Below, piece after piece: positions 10,471 to 23,989 of a stretch of DNA of 64,000 nt. Position 1 is the stretch's first letter. Every line of letters starts with the position of its first letter. The DNA lies in assembly GCA_964019425.1 (NCBI GenBank), contig OZ025786.1:1514945-1578944 (forward strand), in the 5' to 3' direction. The DNA comes from Flectonema sp. DT1601 (lineage: Eukaryota > Euglenozoa > Diplonemea > Diplonemida > Diplonemidae). The notes below the pieces were generated by a model that saw only the letters and a program-made list of their open reading frames with translations, was not told the DNA's origin and did not search any database. Position numbers and translations under genes: made by a program.

Positions 10471-13222
10471 TTATTTTATTTGGTTCTGGAGTATGTAGCA
10501 TGTGGCTTTCCCTCCCCCTGAACAAGCAGATTCGAAAAGCGATTTCTGGATAAGCAAACCAACGTTATTAATAGGGTTACGTTTGTAAGATTATTAGTAT
10601 TTCTTAATAAATTTTTCTTTTTTTTTTTCCTGTTTAACCACGTTTTTTTTGTCAAAAATAGTTTTCAAGTTGGGTTTGGGAGAAATTGAGGCTTAAAACA
10701 TTTTGAGTTTTCGTTTGGTTCAACGTGATGCATCTCTTTTGTAGTTCCGTAATCTCCTTTTTAGGGGGTAAATGGTCTGTGCCATATTCCATTTTTATGG
10801 GGGCATTCGATACACGTGATTGTTTCATTGAAAAAGTTTTTTTTTTAAATGAGCCTTTAATACCTACGCGCCCTATCTCCTTCAATTGATGAACCATATT
10901 TTTTTTTTTTTTTTGCTTTCAACCTGTTAGTCTAGGTGGTGAGAGTTTATCCTTGTAGGCGAAGGTATTAAAAAACATAATGACGCTGCGGGTTTACCCA
11001 AACTCGCTGCTACCAGTGCCGAACTTCTGCTAACACTGTTTTAGTGTTTAGCCATTTTTTTTTTTTTTTTTTTTGGTTGCTTAATAATTACATAAACTAA
11101 CGTCCTCAGAAATAAAGTATTTGTTAAACCATCCCTGTTGGATATAAAATGGTTTTCGCAAGTGTATATTGCCTTTTTTTGTTTTTGTTTTTGTGTCAGT
11201 TTTTCTCTTCCCTAGATCTTGAGAGGAATTTTTTTTTTTTCTCTTTTTTTCTTCTCTCCCTTTTTTGTTTATTGCTTATTCTGTTATGTTTTTTTTTGTG
11301 AAGGAAAAAAAATTCTGATTCTTCTTCTTGACTGAAGGGTAAGTCTTGTGGCTCTCCGACATAAATGGGTGAATTGATTTTTTTCCTCGTATCCTGATCT
11401 TCTTGTTTGTTGTATCTGCTGCTATTTCTAGCTCGTGGTAGTCTCACGAGGTTAGTCTCATGAGGGGTCTCACGGTTGAGATGCCGCATGACTATATCCT
11501 TTAAGCTTCTTTTCTCACTTTGATACATGTTTCGTTTGATTCTGCCTTCTCGTTTTGCATGTTGCATGAGGGGCTTTAAAAAAAAAAAAAAAAAAAAAAA
11601 AGAAAAAAACCAAGCTGTCAGAAAGCAAATCGAAAGAAAAAAAAAAAAAGGGAACAGGAGTAATTTGATCGAAACTACTAAATTGGTTTTATTTATTGTC
11701 ATCCTACTGTTTTTCTATCGTCCAATCTTTGCTTGCCTGAAACTACATATTCTATTACCCTTTGATGTTAGGAAACTGCAGAAATGAATACTTTTCTTTT
11801 ATTGATCTCTACTTTTCTTATTCTCACTTTTCTGTTCTAAAATTAATGATACTAACTAAACAATCTCGTTGGGTTCAGTTGTGATAAAATTCACAATTAC
11901 AAACGTAAGACTCCCCCCTTAGCACATTTTTTAGCTGTTCCTTATCTCAGCATTAGAAAAATATTTCCGTAAAGCTGAGCATAAGGGTAACAAAGGTATA
12001 GCTAATTGATATCAGAAGAGAGTTTTTGATAAATGTGGATAACCATATGCTGATGGGTAGGTTTGATCTTTCAAAACTTAATTCGCTCACTTTAAGGATG
12101 CTCCGAATTGACTTCCTCTACGGTGCTATCAGTGAGATTTAGTCTTTTTCGTTTTAAAATTACACGTGTGACTTTATTATACGAACGTTTTCAGAGTCTC
12201 CCAAGCGACTATCTAAATTCGTTTTTAATACACCCTGATTAATCTAGACAAGAAAGGGACCGATCATTCTAAATCTCGTAATGTACTTGAGGGATCTTGG
12301 GCGTCTGCATGATTCCCTCGACAATGCCTTTGTTAAATGTTTAACCGTTCATTCCACTGTTTCTGTCATGGATTCATAGTGCAAAGAAGAAGTCAGATCA
12401 GTGACTTCTTGTGGGATTTTGGAGTTGCAAAGTATTTTAATTATTTCATAAAAGATAATATCTTCCACAGAACCCCGAATCGATTCTGGCTGTTTATTCA
12501 AAGCGTTGATTGTTGACGCTCTTCGTGTGTTCTAAGTGTTTTTTTTTTTTTTTTTTTTTTTGCCTAAAGTTCAATCATTTTGTTTCTTCTTGACAAAAAA
12601 AATATTTTGTATGGAGTTGGCGGTTTCGGAAACTTTTGTGTTCGGATTAGGGGTTTTCTCAAAAAAAAAAAAAAAAAAAAAGACTGTGATACGATTTATC
12701 ACTAACTAGTACAGTCTAAAATAAAATACTTTGCTTCATAGATTTGGTGGGGAGATTATTGCTTGCTTCCCTGATTCATGTGATGAAAATACAATAGAGG
12801 AGATGGGGAATGATTATTTTGCTGTTATGTACCATTCTTAGTAGTAGTAGAAAAGAGTCTTTTGTTGTCTTTTATTAGGTTTAATGCTGTTTTTTTTTTT
12901 TTTTTTTTTTTTCCCCCGAGCTGCGTGTTTTTTTAAGTGTGTTTTCTTACACATTTTATTTTTAACACTCAGCCTTCTCGGGGGGAAAAAATTTTTTTTT
13001 TTAAGAAAAAAAAAAAAAAAAAAAAAATTAAATCTCTCTTTTTTTTTAATTATTTTCTTAAAATAAAGATCTCATAAACGTCATACAAGCTTACAAAGCA
13101 CCCAAACAGTCATTTTGATTGTAACATTGTATTAAGAAACAAAGGCTAAAAAAACAAAATCTACTTTTAGTATTCAGTTAGTAGATAATCTTCTTTTACT
13201 CTCTTCAGAACCACAGTGTAGT

Positions 13223-16200
13223 ATGGCGGCAAAGCCGAGAAGACCGAAGAATGAATCTGGCCCTGCGGCTAGTGGAGCCTACTCGACGCAAGCTGGTGAT
13301 GCCTTTGCAGCATTTACAAGTTTTGGTATGGCTGGAGGTGATTCAACAATGGGTACTGAATTACATTCTGATTTCGAACAAGTCTTCAGAAGATTTAATA
13401 AAAAAGATGCCGTCACTAAACTAAACGCTTGTAATGAATTACAAACACTGATAACTGAAAGGAGTGAAGACGAGATCATATTAGCTATACCCCGAATTAC
13501 CGAAATGGTTAGAAGGCGACACTACAGCAAAGACAAATACCTCAGAAGAGGTGTTATTGGGTGCATTGACTTACTCTTTAAAAAGGGAATTAACGTCAAA
13601 AAGAAGTGCATTCCGCACCTTAAAAACTTAATGCCCCCATGGCTGTGTCTGTGCTATGACTGTGAACATGAAGTGAGTAGGGCTGCTATTGTGTCTCGTG
13701 ATACGCACTTCAATACGGCTGATAGACTAGCCCAGGCATTCACTATCTGTGGTGATACATTAATATCAGGTCTTACTACATTAATTGATATTTCACATTC
13801 TGAGCTAAAGGACGAGGAATCAATCAGACAACAAGAAGCCTGTGACGTCGCAGAAAACTTACACTCCTCAGCACTGATCGCATGCAGTTATTTAGTATGT
13901 ATTCATTCCTTTATCTGTTTTTTTTTTTTTTTTTTTTTTTTTTTTGTGCATCGATGAAGTCGGAGAAGAAAACAATTCAAATTAAGAGCTGTTTTATTTA
14001 TTATGGTCAAATGTTTTCTATTTTCCCTGTGCGCCAGTAATGCTGTCTGTGATCAACAAACTGTCATTACGAGGAGAGATTTTGCCCTACAGCAGGATGT
14101 CCTGAGGACATCCATCGTCATCGCCCACAATAACGAAATCCTTTGCTCCTTTGACATCCTAACCTCTTTCCGATCACTACTAGTGTCGTGCGTTGGTCGA
14201 ACCCTGGTCCTGCGAATAGTGTTATGCTTTGTTGTTCTAGGCGTCGTCTGCTGAAATGTGAGTTTTTATTGCATCCTTAATATGATTCCTAGCTGATCAC
14301 TATTAAGGTTAATTCGTGTGACTGTTCTAAAATCTCGTCGGAGTCAACCCGTTTGTTTCATTAGTAATCTTAGTATCATCATTTACAGGAGTTATTCTGT
14401 AAAAGAAAAAAAAATATTTATTAATAAAAACAGCTCGAATTCTCTGCATCTCACTCCAAGTTGGCTGACGTTGTTGTTCCCAGTTTGGTATGTTATCTCA
14501 CAGCAATGACAGCAAGTTTTAAAAAAAAAAAAAAAAAAAGTAGGAGAGAAGGACATTAATTAAAATAATCAACAGGCTCACAGTCTCTTAACAGAAGGAA
14601 GACTTTGGAAATCAGGTGAAAGCAAGCTTGTCAGAGAACGTTCTGCGACATACAATTTGGTTTGTGTTTTTTTTCTTCTAAATTAATACATATTGGGGTA
14701 TCACATAGTAGACAAAAAGAAAATTGGGTTCCTCGAACGGTTTCTCTTTTTCGTGATTACTTTTTTTATTTACATGTTGTTCAAATCCTGCTAGACGGAA
14801 TTTTCCAACAGTAATGAAAAAAAAAGGGGCTAGGACAAGATATGCGCCTGACGTGGGTGGAGTAGAGTCTTGTTTTATTTGGAGAGCAACGTTTTCGGAC
14901 TACCCGCAGAACACCCGTCGGGAGGTAACTTGTACTCGGCTAACAATTTTAAAGACTACCAGTTTTCTCAGATAGAATTCCAGCAGACAAAGAAAAGTAA
15001 AAGAACCGTACTAACATGTGGTTTCTTCCCGGCAAAAAAAAAAAAAAAAAAAAAAACAGATCGTCAGTTACCTACAGAAATATCCAACGGAGTTAGAAGT
15101 TAGTGACCATCAGTTAACTATCTTTATGCAAAATGTATTTTCTGAGAAATCAACAGATGTCCACCGAGACATGTGGCCAGCTGTTCTTCTTTGGGTAAAG
15201 CAATTCCCACATGGTATAAAAAGTATTAAAAATTTACACGTGACCTTCCTTCAAAAATTATTCTCATTTTTGAGAAAGGGATCGGGCATTGCAGCCTCGT
15301 CGATAACTTATCAATCAGTTTATCCGCTATTAGCTTTAATGGGGTATGTTTTATTATTCTTTTTTCGTTTTCTATGTTATTATGTGATGCAATAAAAAAA
15401 AAAAAAAAATATCAGCGCTGAAACACTCCGCGCTGGCGATGAGGGAGTATACTACGAAGTGATGTCAGAACTTTTAATTTCCTTGTGGAATGCTGTGAAA
15501 GGAAATACATTTCCGATCGATGAGTTCAGCAATTTAGTTCAATGCTGGGTGGAGTCATTTTCTTTTGCGTTAAATAACACTACGAGCAGTGATACTGCTA
15601 AGCAATTGGTGAGCATTCATCTCAAGCACATGATCAACGAATCGATCTTTGGAGGTGTTAGAACAGATAAAAACATTATTGATTTGGTTGCTAAGGCTCT
15701 CGTGACTTCATTAAACCACAGCAACGCTGCTGCTGCTGAGGTTGTTTCCATTATGACGGATGTGGTAGGGAACATTGAGAGCAATTCCTTAGAACAATCT
15801 CCTGTAGCACATAAGAAAACTAAGTCAAAGTTATATGAACGAGGTGCGGATGACTGGACCCCAACAGAACACGGAGTTCTTCGAAGGTTATCATTCTTGT
15901 TGTCTTCGTTTAAAGAAAAACGCAACAGCATTTCAAACGAATCGTGCACAGAAATAACCGTCTTAGTCGCGACGGTACTTCTAACGAGAGTTTCAAAGTC
16001 TGGAAACATCACATCTCAGGTACAAACAAACCTTCTGTCTTGTTGGGAACACTGTCTTTGGGACCTTGTGAAACCTCTTTTATCACAAGGATACAGCAGC
16101 ATCCTGAGTAAGCAATTATTGTTATCTGTGACAGGGAAACCGACTGAATCAATATCGTTGGAGTCTCTCGTCCTTCTTTGCAACGTTCATTGGGACTTTG

Positions 16201-19200
16201 ATCCTGAAAGTTTAAGTGAATTCTTATCCGTCGAGGAAGTCTCTAAAGCAGTCAACGCAACGATTGTTATGAACAACATCACAGCAGGAAGTAGTATTCC
16301 AAATGAGATTGCTTCGTTTTCATTAAAAGTTGTTGAGAAGTTGTTATCCAATCCGACTACTGACAATGCCACAGCTGTTCTATCCTGTTGTGCTAGACTC
16401 CAGGATGATGACATTTCAAAGATAATGGACTTCTGTTTAGACAGAGAGCCATCCGACATAGATGTAGTTGTGTTAACAACATTACTACAAGTTTCTGTTG
16501 ATAAAAGTGAAGTGTCTGGAACTGGTGCGAAGTACGATTCTGATTTACTGCTAAAGACTATTCGATCAGTAACTGCAATCAGGAATAAATATTCATCTGA
16601 CAGAGAAGTGATCTCAAAATTCTTCAGCAACTGGTCAAAGTTAGCAACAACACAACCAAACACATCAGAATTGATATCAACTGCAACATCACTTGGAGAG
16701 CAAGCAATTCGTGATTGTGTTCCAGTTCGTATTGTGTCTTCACTGTTCACTATGAAATGTATAGACACAACACTATCTGAAACCTTACTTGTTGAGATTT
16801 GGAAATCAGTCGTCAGTAGCGGTATCACAGCAACTGACAACAAGTCAGCAGATATCAAATTCTACTCTAACTGTTCAACATCATATCAAACATGGTCTAA
16901 TGCTTTAGAAGTGTTTGTAACCTTACTGAGAGATGACAGAGTACCATTTTCCGTTGAATTACTAAAATCATGTTTCAGATCAATCACTGTTGATGTCGTT
17001 AATGGAAGTGAGTCTCATGTAAGAAGTAGCAGACGTGGATTAAAATGCATCTTAAAACATTGTTCTGATGTTGACTTCGTAGAATCCCTTCCAACTGATG
17101 TTCTGCTTACTTCTGTGAGTGCCATTCCTGATTGGGATAGTGATATGTTATCGTTAGAAGAAGTTATTGATGTTCAATTAGTTCGCACGGTGTTAGTTTG
17201 TTCTCTTACTGCTCAAAAGATGTTCGTGAAAACATCATTGCAGTCCGGTAATAATAATGTTCTATTATTGATATTGGAAACCATCAAGCAATCGGTTAAC
17301 CTTTTAGAAAAGTGTGATCTCACAGAATTCTGTCCTGTTATCGTAGAGCATGCTGTAGCGATTGCTGAAAAGGATGAGATTGGAGAAGACATACCTGATG
17401 ATGAAATCCTTTCAGCAGTACTATTACTTCAATGGGTTGCCAATCACAGTACTGATACTACGTCTATTAACGATGCAATGCCTGGACTTGCTGCTGCTGC
17501 TTCTGAAAAACTTCAGGATGAGGCACCAACTAATCCAAAATCACTTCAACACAAATTAGAACTCGCTACCTGTCTTGTAATCGATTCCAATAATAACATT
17601 GAGACGTTGAATGAAATTGCTTCACACGTCGCTTCAATTGTTCAAACATACGTTCCAAAATATGATTTCTCATGGGTCTCAAGCAGCTCTGACAAAAACA
17701 TCACAATACCAACGAGTGCGGGTCTACGTCGATCACTTCCTGGAATAAAGCAACTCATAACCAATATAGAGATTTCTGTCGGATCAAGAGCAATGCTACT
17801 CGCGTTTACAACGGAAGTGTTAATAAACAGTCTGATGGAAGTCCGTAGTCATGTTGACGATTCGGTGTTGGTGTTGTCAGATTTTGTTTGTGGGCTTTCA
17901 AGTAGCGTATTGACAATGCTTAATCCAGGATGGAGTGACGTGTTGTATGAAATGTACAGTTCTCTGGATACAAAAAATACGGAACAGAAAGAATTAGTAG
18001 AGTCTGATTTTGATGTTCATATTAACAATTTCTTTGAACAGCATCGGCTATCAAGAAAACACATCTTGTTGTCAGTTACTTCAAGATTAGCTGTTTTTAC
18101 TGAATCGAATTTCGGTATGACCACTGAAGGTGAAGAACGCGCAATGCTACCTGAATTCTTAAATAGTTTAGTACAAAAAGCGAGTCAATTAGGACAGCAA
18201 CTCCTCCCAGATCCTGGTCGTGAAAGCCATCAAAACTACAAGTCTCTCTCCAAAGCAAGAGATCAATTCCTTCGTCCAGAAACTCTGCAAAACCTTCACG
18301 AATACCTCATTTCATGGCATCTAATTTTAAAAATATTAGACAGAGCAATGGAAGAAGACTTTTCATCTACCAGAATAAGTTTAATCGCAACAATCAAAGA
18401 AACAGAAGGAATGCTACAGAGATTAATGGGAGTTCTCGGAGGATTACTATTATCACCGAGAGAAGAGGTGATCTCCTTGACGTCAAAACGTGAGATAATC
18501 CAATACGAAGACTATCGTGAAATTGATATAAGAGAAGCTCTAGTTTCAATTCCAATGGGATTCTGTGGTGATCGATACAGTGATTGGATAATATATTTAT
18601 CTGTTTTTGATTGTCAGGCTGCGGCAGGACTCGGATCTATAGCAGTGTTAAGATTGCTATTATCATGTCTCCCATCAGCCCCAAGACGTTGGGTTACTGT
18701 ATGTGATCCAACCCTGAAAGCTGCTGTTAACAATTTCGTTCAGGGACACCTCAGCCCAGAATTAATCAAACGTGAATTCGATTTCGTAATTGAAAAAGGT
18801 GGAGGAAAACTATCTTTTGAAAGATGTGATGAATTGACGGTCAAGGTCCAACCAGGAGCGAGTTCTGTAGTATTAAATTATGACTACCAGGATACAATTG
18901 TTGTTATAAAGGTGGTGGTACCTCCGTCATTTCCACTGTCATGTATCCATCATCCTCCTGTTGAAGCGCAAGTAGCACGTCAAAAGGCAGGTCTTCGTGA
19001 AGATGTCTGGCGTAGGTGGCTTCTACAAATGACCGTGAAACTTAACTCTTCAGCTCGTCTCTGGGATTGTGTTATCTTATGGCAGCAGAATCTAAGCAGG
19101 CATTTTGATGGCCAAGAACCGTGTCCGATCTGCTACACGGTTGTCAACGCTGGAACTCAACAACTTCCTTCTATGGAATGTACCTGTTGCCATGGTAAAT

Positions 19201-19304
19201 ACCATAAACTGTGTTTGTATAAGTGGTTTAAAAAATCAAACAACTCTACTTGTCCATTGTGCAGAGCAGCTTGGTATAGCAACCCAGAATTTATGGGTCA
19301 ATAA
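13223..19304 (+). CDS. LTN1: Listerin E3 ubiquitin ligase of ribosome quality control
   Basis: Exons 13223-13894, 14576-14659, 15060-15343 and 15416-19304 join in frame to about 1642 aa, close to the usual 1560-1770. Listerin ubiquitinates nascent chains stalled on 60S ribosomes. The N-terminus matches the family (FAAFTSFGMAG, then FNKKDAVTKLNACNELQTLI), followed by a long HEAT/ARM-like helical body. The C-terminus carries the diagnostic RING: CPICYTVV, CTCCHGKYHKLCLYKWF and STCPLCRAAW. Introns are GTATGT (681 nt, carrying repeat R4), GTTTGT (400 nt) and GTATGT (72 nt); introns 2 and 3 end in A-runs before the acceptor. The start follows TACTCTCTTCAG by 13 nt. Confidence 0.95.
13918..14050 (+). 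repeat. Dispersed repeat R4, copy 1 (in LTN1 intron 1)
   Basis: A T-run is followed by GGAGAAGAAA, TTCA(G/A)ATTAAGAGC, GTTTTATTTATTAT and TTCCCTGTGCGCCAGTA, shared in the same order with 35377-35499. One copy is intronic and the other intergenic. No coding capacity is seen. Confidence 0.8.
14095..14113. repeat. Perfect 8-bp inverted repeat with 3-bp spacer
   Basis: GGATGTCC, TGA, GGACATCC lies within LTN1 intron 1 just beyond repeat R4. It could form a short hairpin or be a dyad binding site, or be chance. No other support was found. Confidence 0.6.
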
Positions 19305-19590
19305 AAAAAAAAAAAAAAAAAAAAATTCTTTCTTCCCCGACTGCAAAACTCCACATTATCTATCCCTTTTTTGTGGACCAGCAGTGGTGCCAAGGGTTGC
19401 TCTTTTTTTTTTTAAAAATCAATTGCGTAATTGTCTACATTGGTGTGCTTCCCCTAGTGTGGTAGTTCTTCTTTCTTGACAGCCGTTACAAAACTATTGA
19501 TAAGAGTAAGTATCTTTCATCATAAACTACTGTAGGGTTTCGTTGTTGTTATTCTATTGTACATATCCTCCCTCAGGTGCTATCATTAAA

Positions 19591-21306
19591 ATGGCGCAGT
19601 TTCCGATAATGCCGGTGTTTGACGGCGATAAGGCTTGGGGTCCACCAAGAAACGATGACAGTCTTGGGTTCGATATCCCTTACCAAAGCTTCGTAAAGGG
19701 TGACAAGTTAGCAAGAATCGCTGAATGGATTCCTGACCCATCAAAGAGAGGTAGAGGAAGAGGTGGAAGATACGGTGCTGCATGGGAGTACATGGATGAG
19801 GATGAGAAGAACTGGACAACCGCTGACTACACGAAATCCGCTCCAAAACGTGGATTCCGCCCTCGTAACAGAGTTATGGGACGTGGACAGGCAGGACGTG
19901 GTGGACTTCACGCCAGAAGAGGTGGACGTGGAGGTGTTGGTGGTCTCAAACCAAAGAAGAAGGCCGACCACAGAGACCCTGGATTCCGTCGTAAGGACAT
20001 TCACCGTTCAGCTTCTACTGAAGTTAAGCAATCTTGGAACCTTTTGTCTTCAATTAATATTCCTGACCTGACAAAGGTTTCAGCTGAACGTCCTCATCCA
20101 ATCCCAAAGACTGAAACACTCGCTACCAACGGTGCTCTGTTCGCTTACAATGAAACCTTTGATGGAGCGACTCCAAAGACACCTTATGATATCTGTCAGA
20201 TGGGGTCATGTGTTGATAATTCAGCTTTAACTGACTCAGAAGACATTCGTAAGATTGCTATGCAACAGGCAGCTAATGCTGATGACAATGGTATTAAGAT
20301 GTACGCAACTGATATGGTGTTGGCTACCCTGATGTCTTCAACAAAGAGTGTAAACTCATGGGATGTAATCGTCGAGAGAACAGCAAACACATACTTCTTA
20401 AGCAATCGTAGTGAAGGAAGTGTTGGAAAGTGGACTGTCGATGAATCCGCACACGAACCACCTCCAATTGAGGAACCACAAAATGCTACACTTGAACAGC
20501 AGTGCAACACTATGGGTAAGTTGATGAACGAGCTCACTCTTTTGAACCTGAACTTCTCTCAACAGGTCCTCAACAAAAGACTTCCAGTGAAGAAGGGTAA
20601 GTTCGCCCCAGAAAGAATTGCTCCAAAACCAGAAAACCAACCAGAAGGAAAGGCACAGGCTAATGTTGTATACAGATACAACCAGTGGGTCCTTCCGGGT
20701 GATATTACTTTGGTTGCAAGAACTCACTTTGATGGTGTTTGTGGTAAGAAACAAAGACCATTCAGAGGATTTGCTCTGTTGGACCACTCTGGAGCTGCCT
20801 GGAAACAAAAACTTCCAGACTCACAGGGAGCTGTATTGGGATCAGAGGTTCAGAGCAACTGTTGCCGTATTCTTAAGCAGATTGCTTGCTGTCTTCTTTC
20901 AGGAAGTGAGGTTATGAAGTTGGGTTTCATCTCAAGAAAGAAGTCCACATCCACAAACAGCCATTCCCTCGTCCACATGAAGGCTGAGGACCCAAAGAAG
21001 TTTTTGACTTCATTTAACAACATCAACGTCACCAGTTTGTGGAACGTTCTGATTAAGATTTTAGACGAGGTTGTAAAGACTAAGTCTGCGGAAAAGACTC
21101 AGTCATACGTTCTTATGAAGGACCCAAACAAGAACATCCTTAAGGTATGAAATTATATTATTTTTTCTAACGAAGTTATTCAAACGATAATCAAACAAAA
21201 CCCACAACAGTTATACGATACTACCCACGACATCTCATCTGATGAGGATGAAAGTGATGACGACAGTGAAGAGGATGAGGAGACCGAGAGCTCTGATGAC
21301 GAATAG
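19591..21306 (+). CDS. eIF3d: Translation initiation factor eIF3 subunit D
   Basis: Exons 19591-21144 and 21211-21306 give 549 aa, the typical length of eIF3d. This subunit of the eIF3 complex contacts the 40S mRNA channel and has a cap-binding domain. Evidence: the N-terminal FPIMPVFDGDKAWGPP segment, the arginine/glycine-rich stretch at about 54-130, NWDVIVER-like NSWDVIVERTANTYFL, a central NVVYRYNQWVLPGDITLVAR segment and FNNINVTSLWNVLIKILDE near the end. The second exon encodes the acidic tail (LYDTTHDISSDEDESDDD onward). The intron (66 nt) is GTATGA...CACAACAG. The start follows the acceptor TCCTCCCTCAG by 14 nt; an earlier in-frame ATG lies upstream of that acceptor and is not used here. 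Confidence 0.95.
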
Positions 21307-21795
21307 ACGTCGTTCTGGACATAACCCCTTCCCTCTTATCCCTTATCAGTTACCCGTTTCTTCACTCATTTGGAGTGTTCTGTACTTAGTATGTGTTACC
21401 ACATGAAACTTTCATCACGATTTTTCAGTATCGCTGCGCGTGGATAATTCTTGAAAAGAACCATGCTGCCGGGCGAAGGCTGTCTGCGTGATGTGATTGT
21501 GTGAGAACACCTGAAGGGGGAAAAAAAAAAAAAAAAAAGAAAAAGAAAAAGAAATTTTTGGGATCTTTTGCAAGTACTAAATCAGCGTTGTGAACTTTGG
21601 TGAAAGAAAAAGTGTTGTCAACCAATTTAGGTTGGCCGATTATGTTGTTCTCTTTCGGCTTTTCTCCCCTTCTTCTTTTTTTTTTTTTTACATTGTTTTT
21701 TCCTAGCCAAAGAAAAAAAGTAAACTTAAATACTTCAGGAATAGAAAAAAAAGGGAGGGGTAGAATTTTATAGTTGTGGGAGAAAACGACAGTGG

Positions 21796-21831
<36 letters not shown>

Positions 21832-22457
21832 CGCGGGTTGCTACAATGGTATCATATTTGTCTTTTTATTATTTCGGCCAAGAAAGTTCTCTTTTTTATT
21901 TATTTTTTTTTTGCTTCCTATCATCAGGGAATCAAGGAAACGAGAGATAGAAAAAAGAAAAATTTCCCCCTTTCCTGCAATTTTATTTCACTGCTCCACA
22001 CACCCCCCCCCCTTTCCCTGGTTTTGTTTTTCTTTTTATAATTCTCTTCTCAACTAAATACGAGAACAACTAATACCGATCAGCGACTGTATTGACCTAC
22101 TCTCGATAAAAAGTGTACTTCAAAATCGGTAGGATGGTCAATCTTGTTTAATTTACTAGTCGTAGCTTGAAGCTTATCACTGAAAAATTTCTTAAAGAAG
22201 AAAAAAAAAAAAAAAAAAAGAATAATGGGCGTAGCACAACCCGTGAGACAAGAGCAAATAATTATTTCTTTTTTTTTTTTTTTTTTTCCCGTTTTTTCTT
22301 TTTTTTTTAAAGTCATGTTTTATTTTCTTCTTCAGGTGTGCAGTAGCTCAAGACGTCGGACATGTATCTGAAATGCGTAAAATCATTCAACAGAATAAAT
22401 TACTTTTTGTATAGTTCTCTCTACGTAATGAAATTACTTTATTATAACAGTTTTACC
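21307..22457. other. Intergenic DNA after eIF3d
   Basis: No gene is visible. It contains several A, T and C runs and AAAAG repeats near 21800-21830. Possible acceptors occur at about 22335 (TTCTTCTTCAG) and 22450 (ATTATAACAG); the second lies 8 nt before the chosen start of the next gene, so the first may begin a 5' UTR containing an intron. Confidence 0.5.
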
Positions 22458-23306
22458 ATGAGTATCGAAAAACGAAAACGAGATGATGTAGAAAAAGAAG
22501 ACGCCGAAGACGACAAAAACTGGTCAGGAGCAAGAGAAGGTTACTATTTTGGAACAAATGAAAAAGGTGTTCTTGGATACCACTTGGATCCACTCCACGG
22601 AAACAAGACATCTGTTGGGCGAAGGGAAGACGTCAGTACAAAGGAATCTGGTAGCGTAACAACAGGCTATTTACGAGTCAAAGATTGCATATCTAAGAAA
22701 GATGAGGGGAAGAACGAACCAAAGAGACCAGAAATTAGTAGAAAAAAAATGAAAAAACTATTAAAGATGACTCCCGATGAACGACTATTACTTGGATTCG
22801 GGTATCTTGACCAGAAAAAAGACGATTTAAAAATACATCGACACGAACCGTCGAAAGATGAAAAATATTCCGATTTAGCTCCGGAGGTTGTCGCTGTAAT
22901 AAAGGCACAGCAAAGTATGTTTTTTTTTTTTTTTTTTTTCTTCTCTTCTTCTCATTCTTCTTCTTCGTTTAGTTAGTTTGTCTGTCCCCCTTCTGATGTT
23001 ATACTAATTGTCTATAATAATATTTAAAAAAAAAACAGGAAATAAGATACCCGACAGATATTCTGATCAAAAACGAAAACCCGGATCGAACGAACAGAGG
23101 TATGATTTTCACACAAAAAAATCAACAAACGAACGAGACAAGTTTTCCTTATCAATTCTCATTAGTAATATCAAAAAAAAAAAAAAAACAGACAAGCTAT
23201 ATACCTCCTTCAGAAAAGTGAAAGAGATTCTGAACGAAGTAAAAGCAGGCTTGAAGAGAAGAAGAAAAGCGCAACCGTCAGAGACAACAAGCCTTGTTGG
23301 TTGTAA
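22458..23306 (+). CDS. Lysine-rich conserved-looking protein of unknown function
   Basis: Exons 22458-22914, 23039-23099 and 23192-23306 join in frame to 210 aa. I do not recognise the family. The N-terminal half has a distinctive REGYYFGTNEKGVLGYHLD block that looks like a conserved motif. The rest is strongly basic and charged (SRKKMKKLLKMTPDERLLLG, SERSKSRLEEKKKSA), suggesting a nuclear or nucleolar RNA-associated protein, which is inference. The protein ends NKPCWL. Introns are 124 and 92 nt, both GTATG and both with A-runs before CAG. The start is the ATG 8 nt after ATTATAACAG; an upstream in-frame ATG at 22362 precedes that acceptor and is rejected. Confidence 0.7.
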
Positions 23307-23545
23307 TCGTGTTACTGCTATCTATTCAATAGTTTACGGTCTGAGTTTTTGTTACGTTTTTTTATGCTGAAAAAATATTTTAATAACATACACAACACAC
23401 ATCACTAACCAGATCGTTTCAATGTCGTGTTTGCCATCAAAGACACTTATTATGTAATTGTGTGAAATTCTTTTTTTTGTTTTGTTTTGTTTATTTACTT
23501 TGTTGATTTCAGATAATCAAAAAAAAACAAAAAAAAAACAACAAC

Positions 23546-23989
23546 ATGGGAGTAATTGACTTCGTTTCTGGAACAGTCAACACTGTACTTAATGGTGTAT
23601 GGTATGTTGTTATTCTGATTTCTTTTTTTGAATTGAATAAAGTTGTTAGCATTAAATAAACAAAACAACAACAGGAGATTCAAAGCATGGGTTGAACCCC
23701 ACCTCTGGGTTGTCGGGTCAACTGTCTTGGTTGTTTCTATCCCTCTGACCCTCGCTGGTGAAATTGATAAAAATAGACTCATGGCTCACAGTGGTCGTTT
23801 GAGAGACCGTCTTGTAAGTGAGAAGAAGGAAACCGCCTCTGCTGATCTTGAAGGAAAGTTGATCTCTCTTAATACGGGAAGCTCTGGAAAGGTATGTTTT
23901 ATTATTGTGAAATTCACGAAGTCTTTAAAAACAACTCAAAAATTTAACAACAAAAAAAAAAAACAAAACAGGACGAAGAGGAATTCTAA
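23546..23989 (+). CDS. Small single-pass membrane protein, 96 aa
   Basis: Exons 23546-23601, 23675-23891 and 23972-23989 give a 96-aa protein; the last exon codes only DEEEF. Residues about 24-47 form one hydrophobic segment (WVVGSTVLVVSIPLTLAG), followed by a charged segment (RLRDRLVSEKKE). Codon choice and the two frame-preserving GTATG introns argue it is real. Size and shape resemble small inner-mitochondrial or ER subunits, but no family is recognised. The start follows TTGATTTCAG and an A/C-rich leader of about 30 nt. Confidence 0.75.

Larger units (their letters stand above)
9105..13222. other. 4.1-kb gene-poor region with repeats
   Basis: No credible gene is visible. The region consists of T and A runs of up to about 25 nt, microsatellite-like T/C stretches and copies of dispersed repeats R3 (9741-9950) and R5 (10378-10470). 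Minus-strand frames at about 10652-10897 and 11196-11702 are low-complexity and unconvincing. The 11950-12540 stretch has balanced composition but no readable frame on either strand. The final TACTCTCTTCAG (about 13198-13209) is the acceptor-like site for listerin. Confidence 0.6.

Noticed and set aside
11196-11702. 168-aa minus-strand frame
   Set aside because: Most of it is translated homopolymer; the middle part has mixed composition but no recognisable domain.
11950-12540. Minus-strand stretch with faint resemblance to the end of a retroelement integrase core
   Set aside because: Only about 25 residues look similar, no long terminal repeats or other parts are visible, and the region has no sustained frame. 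At most a very old broken fragment; too weak to list.
16187-16858. 223-aa minus-strand frame inside LTN1
   Set aside because: Shadow frame of the listerin coding sequence on the other strand.
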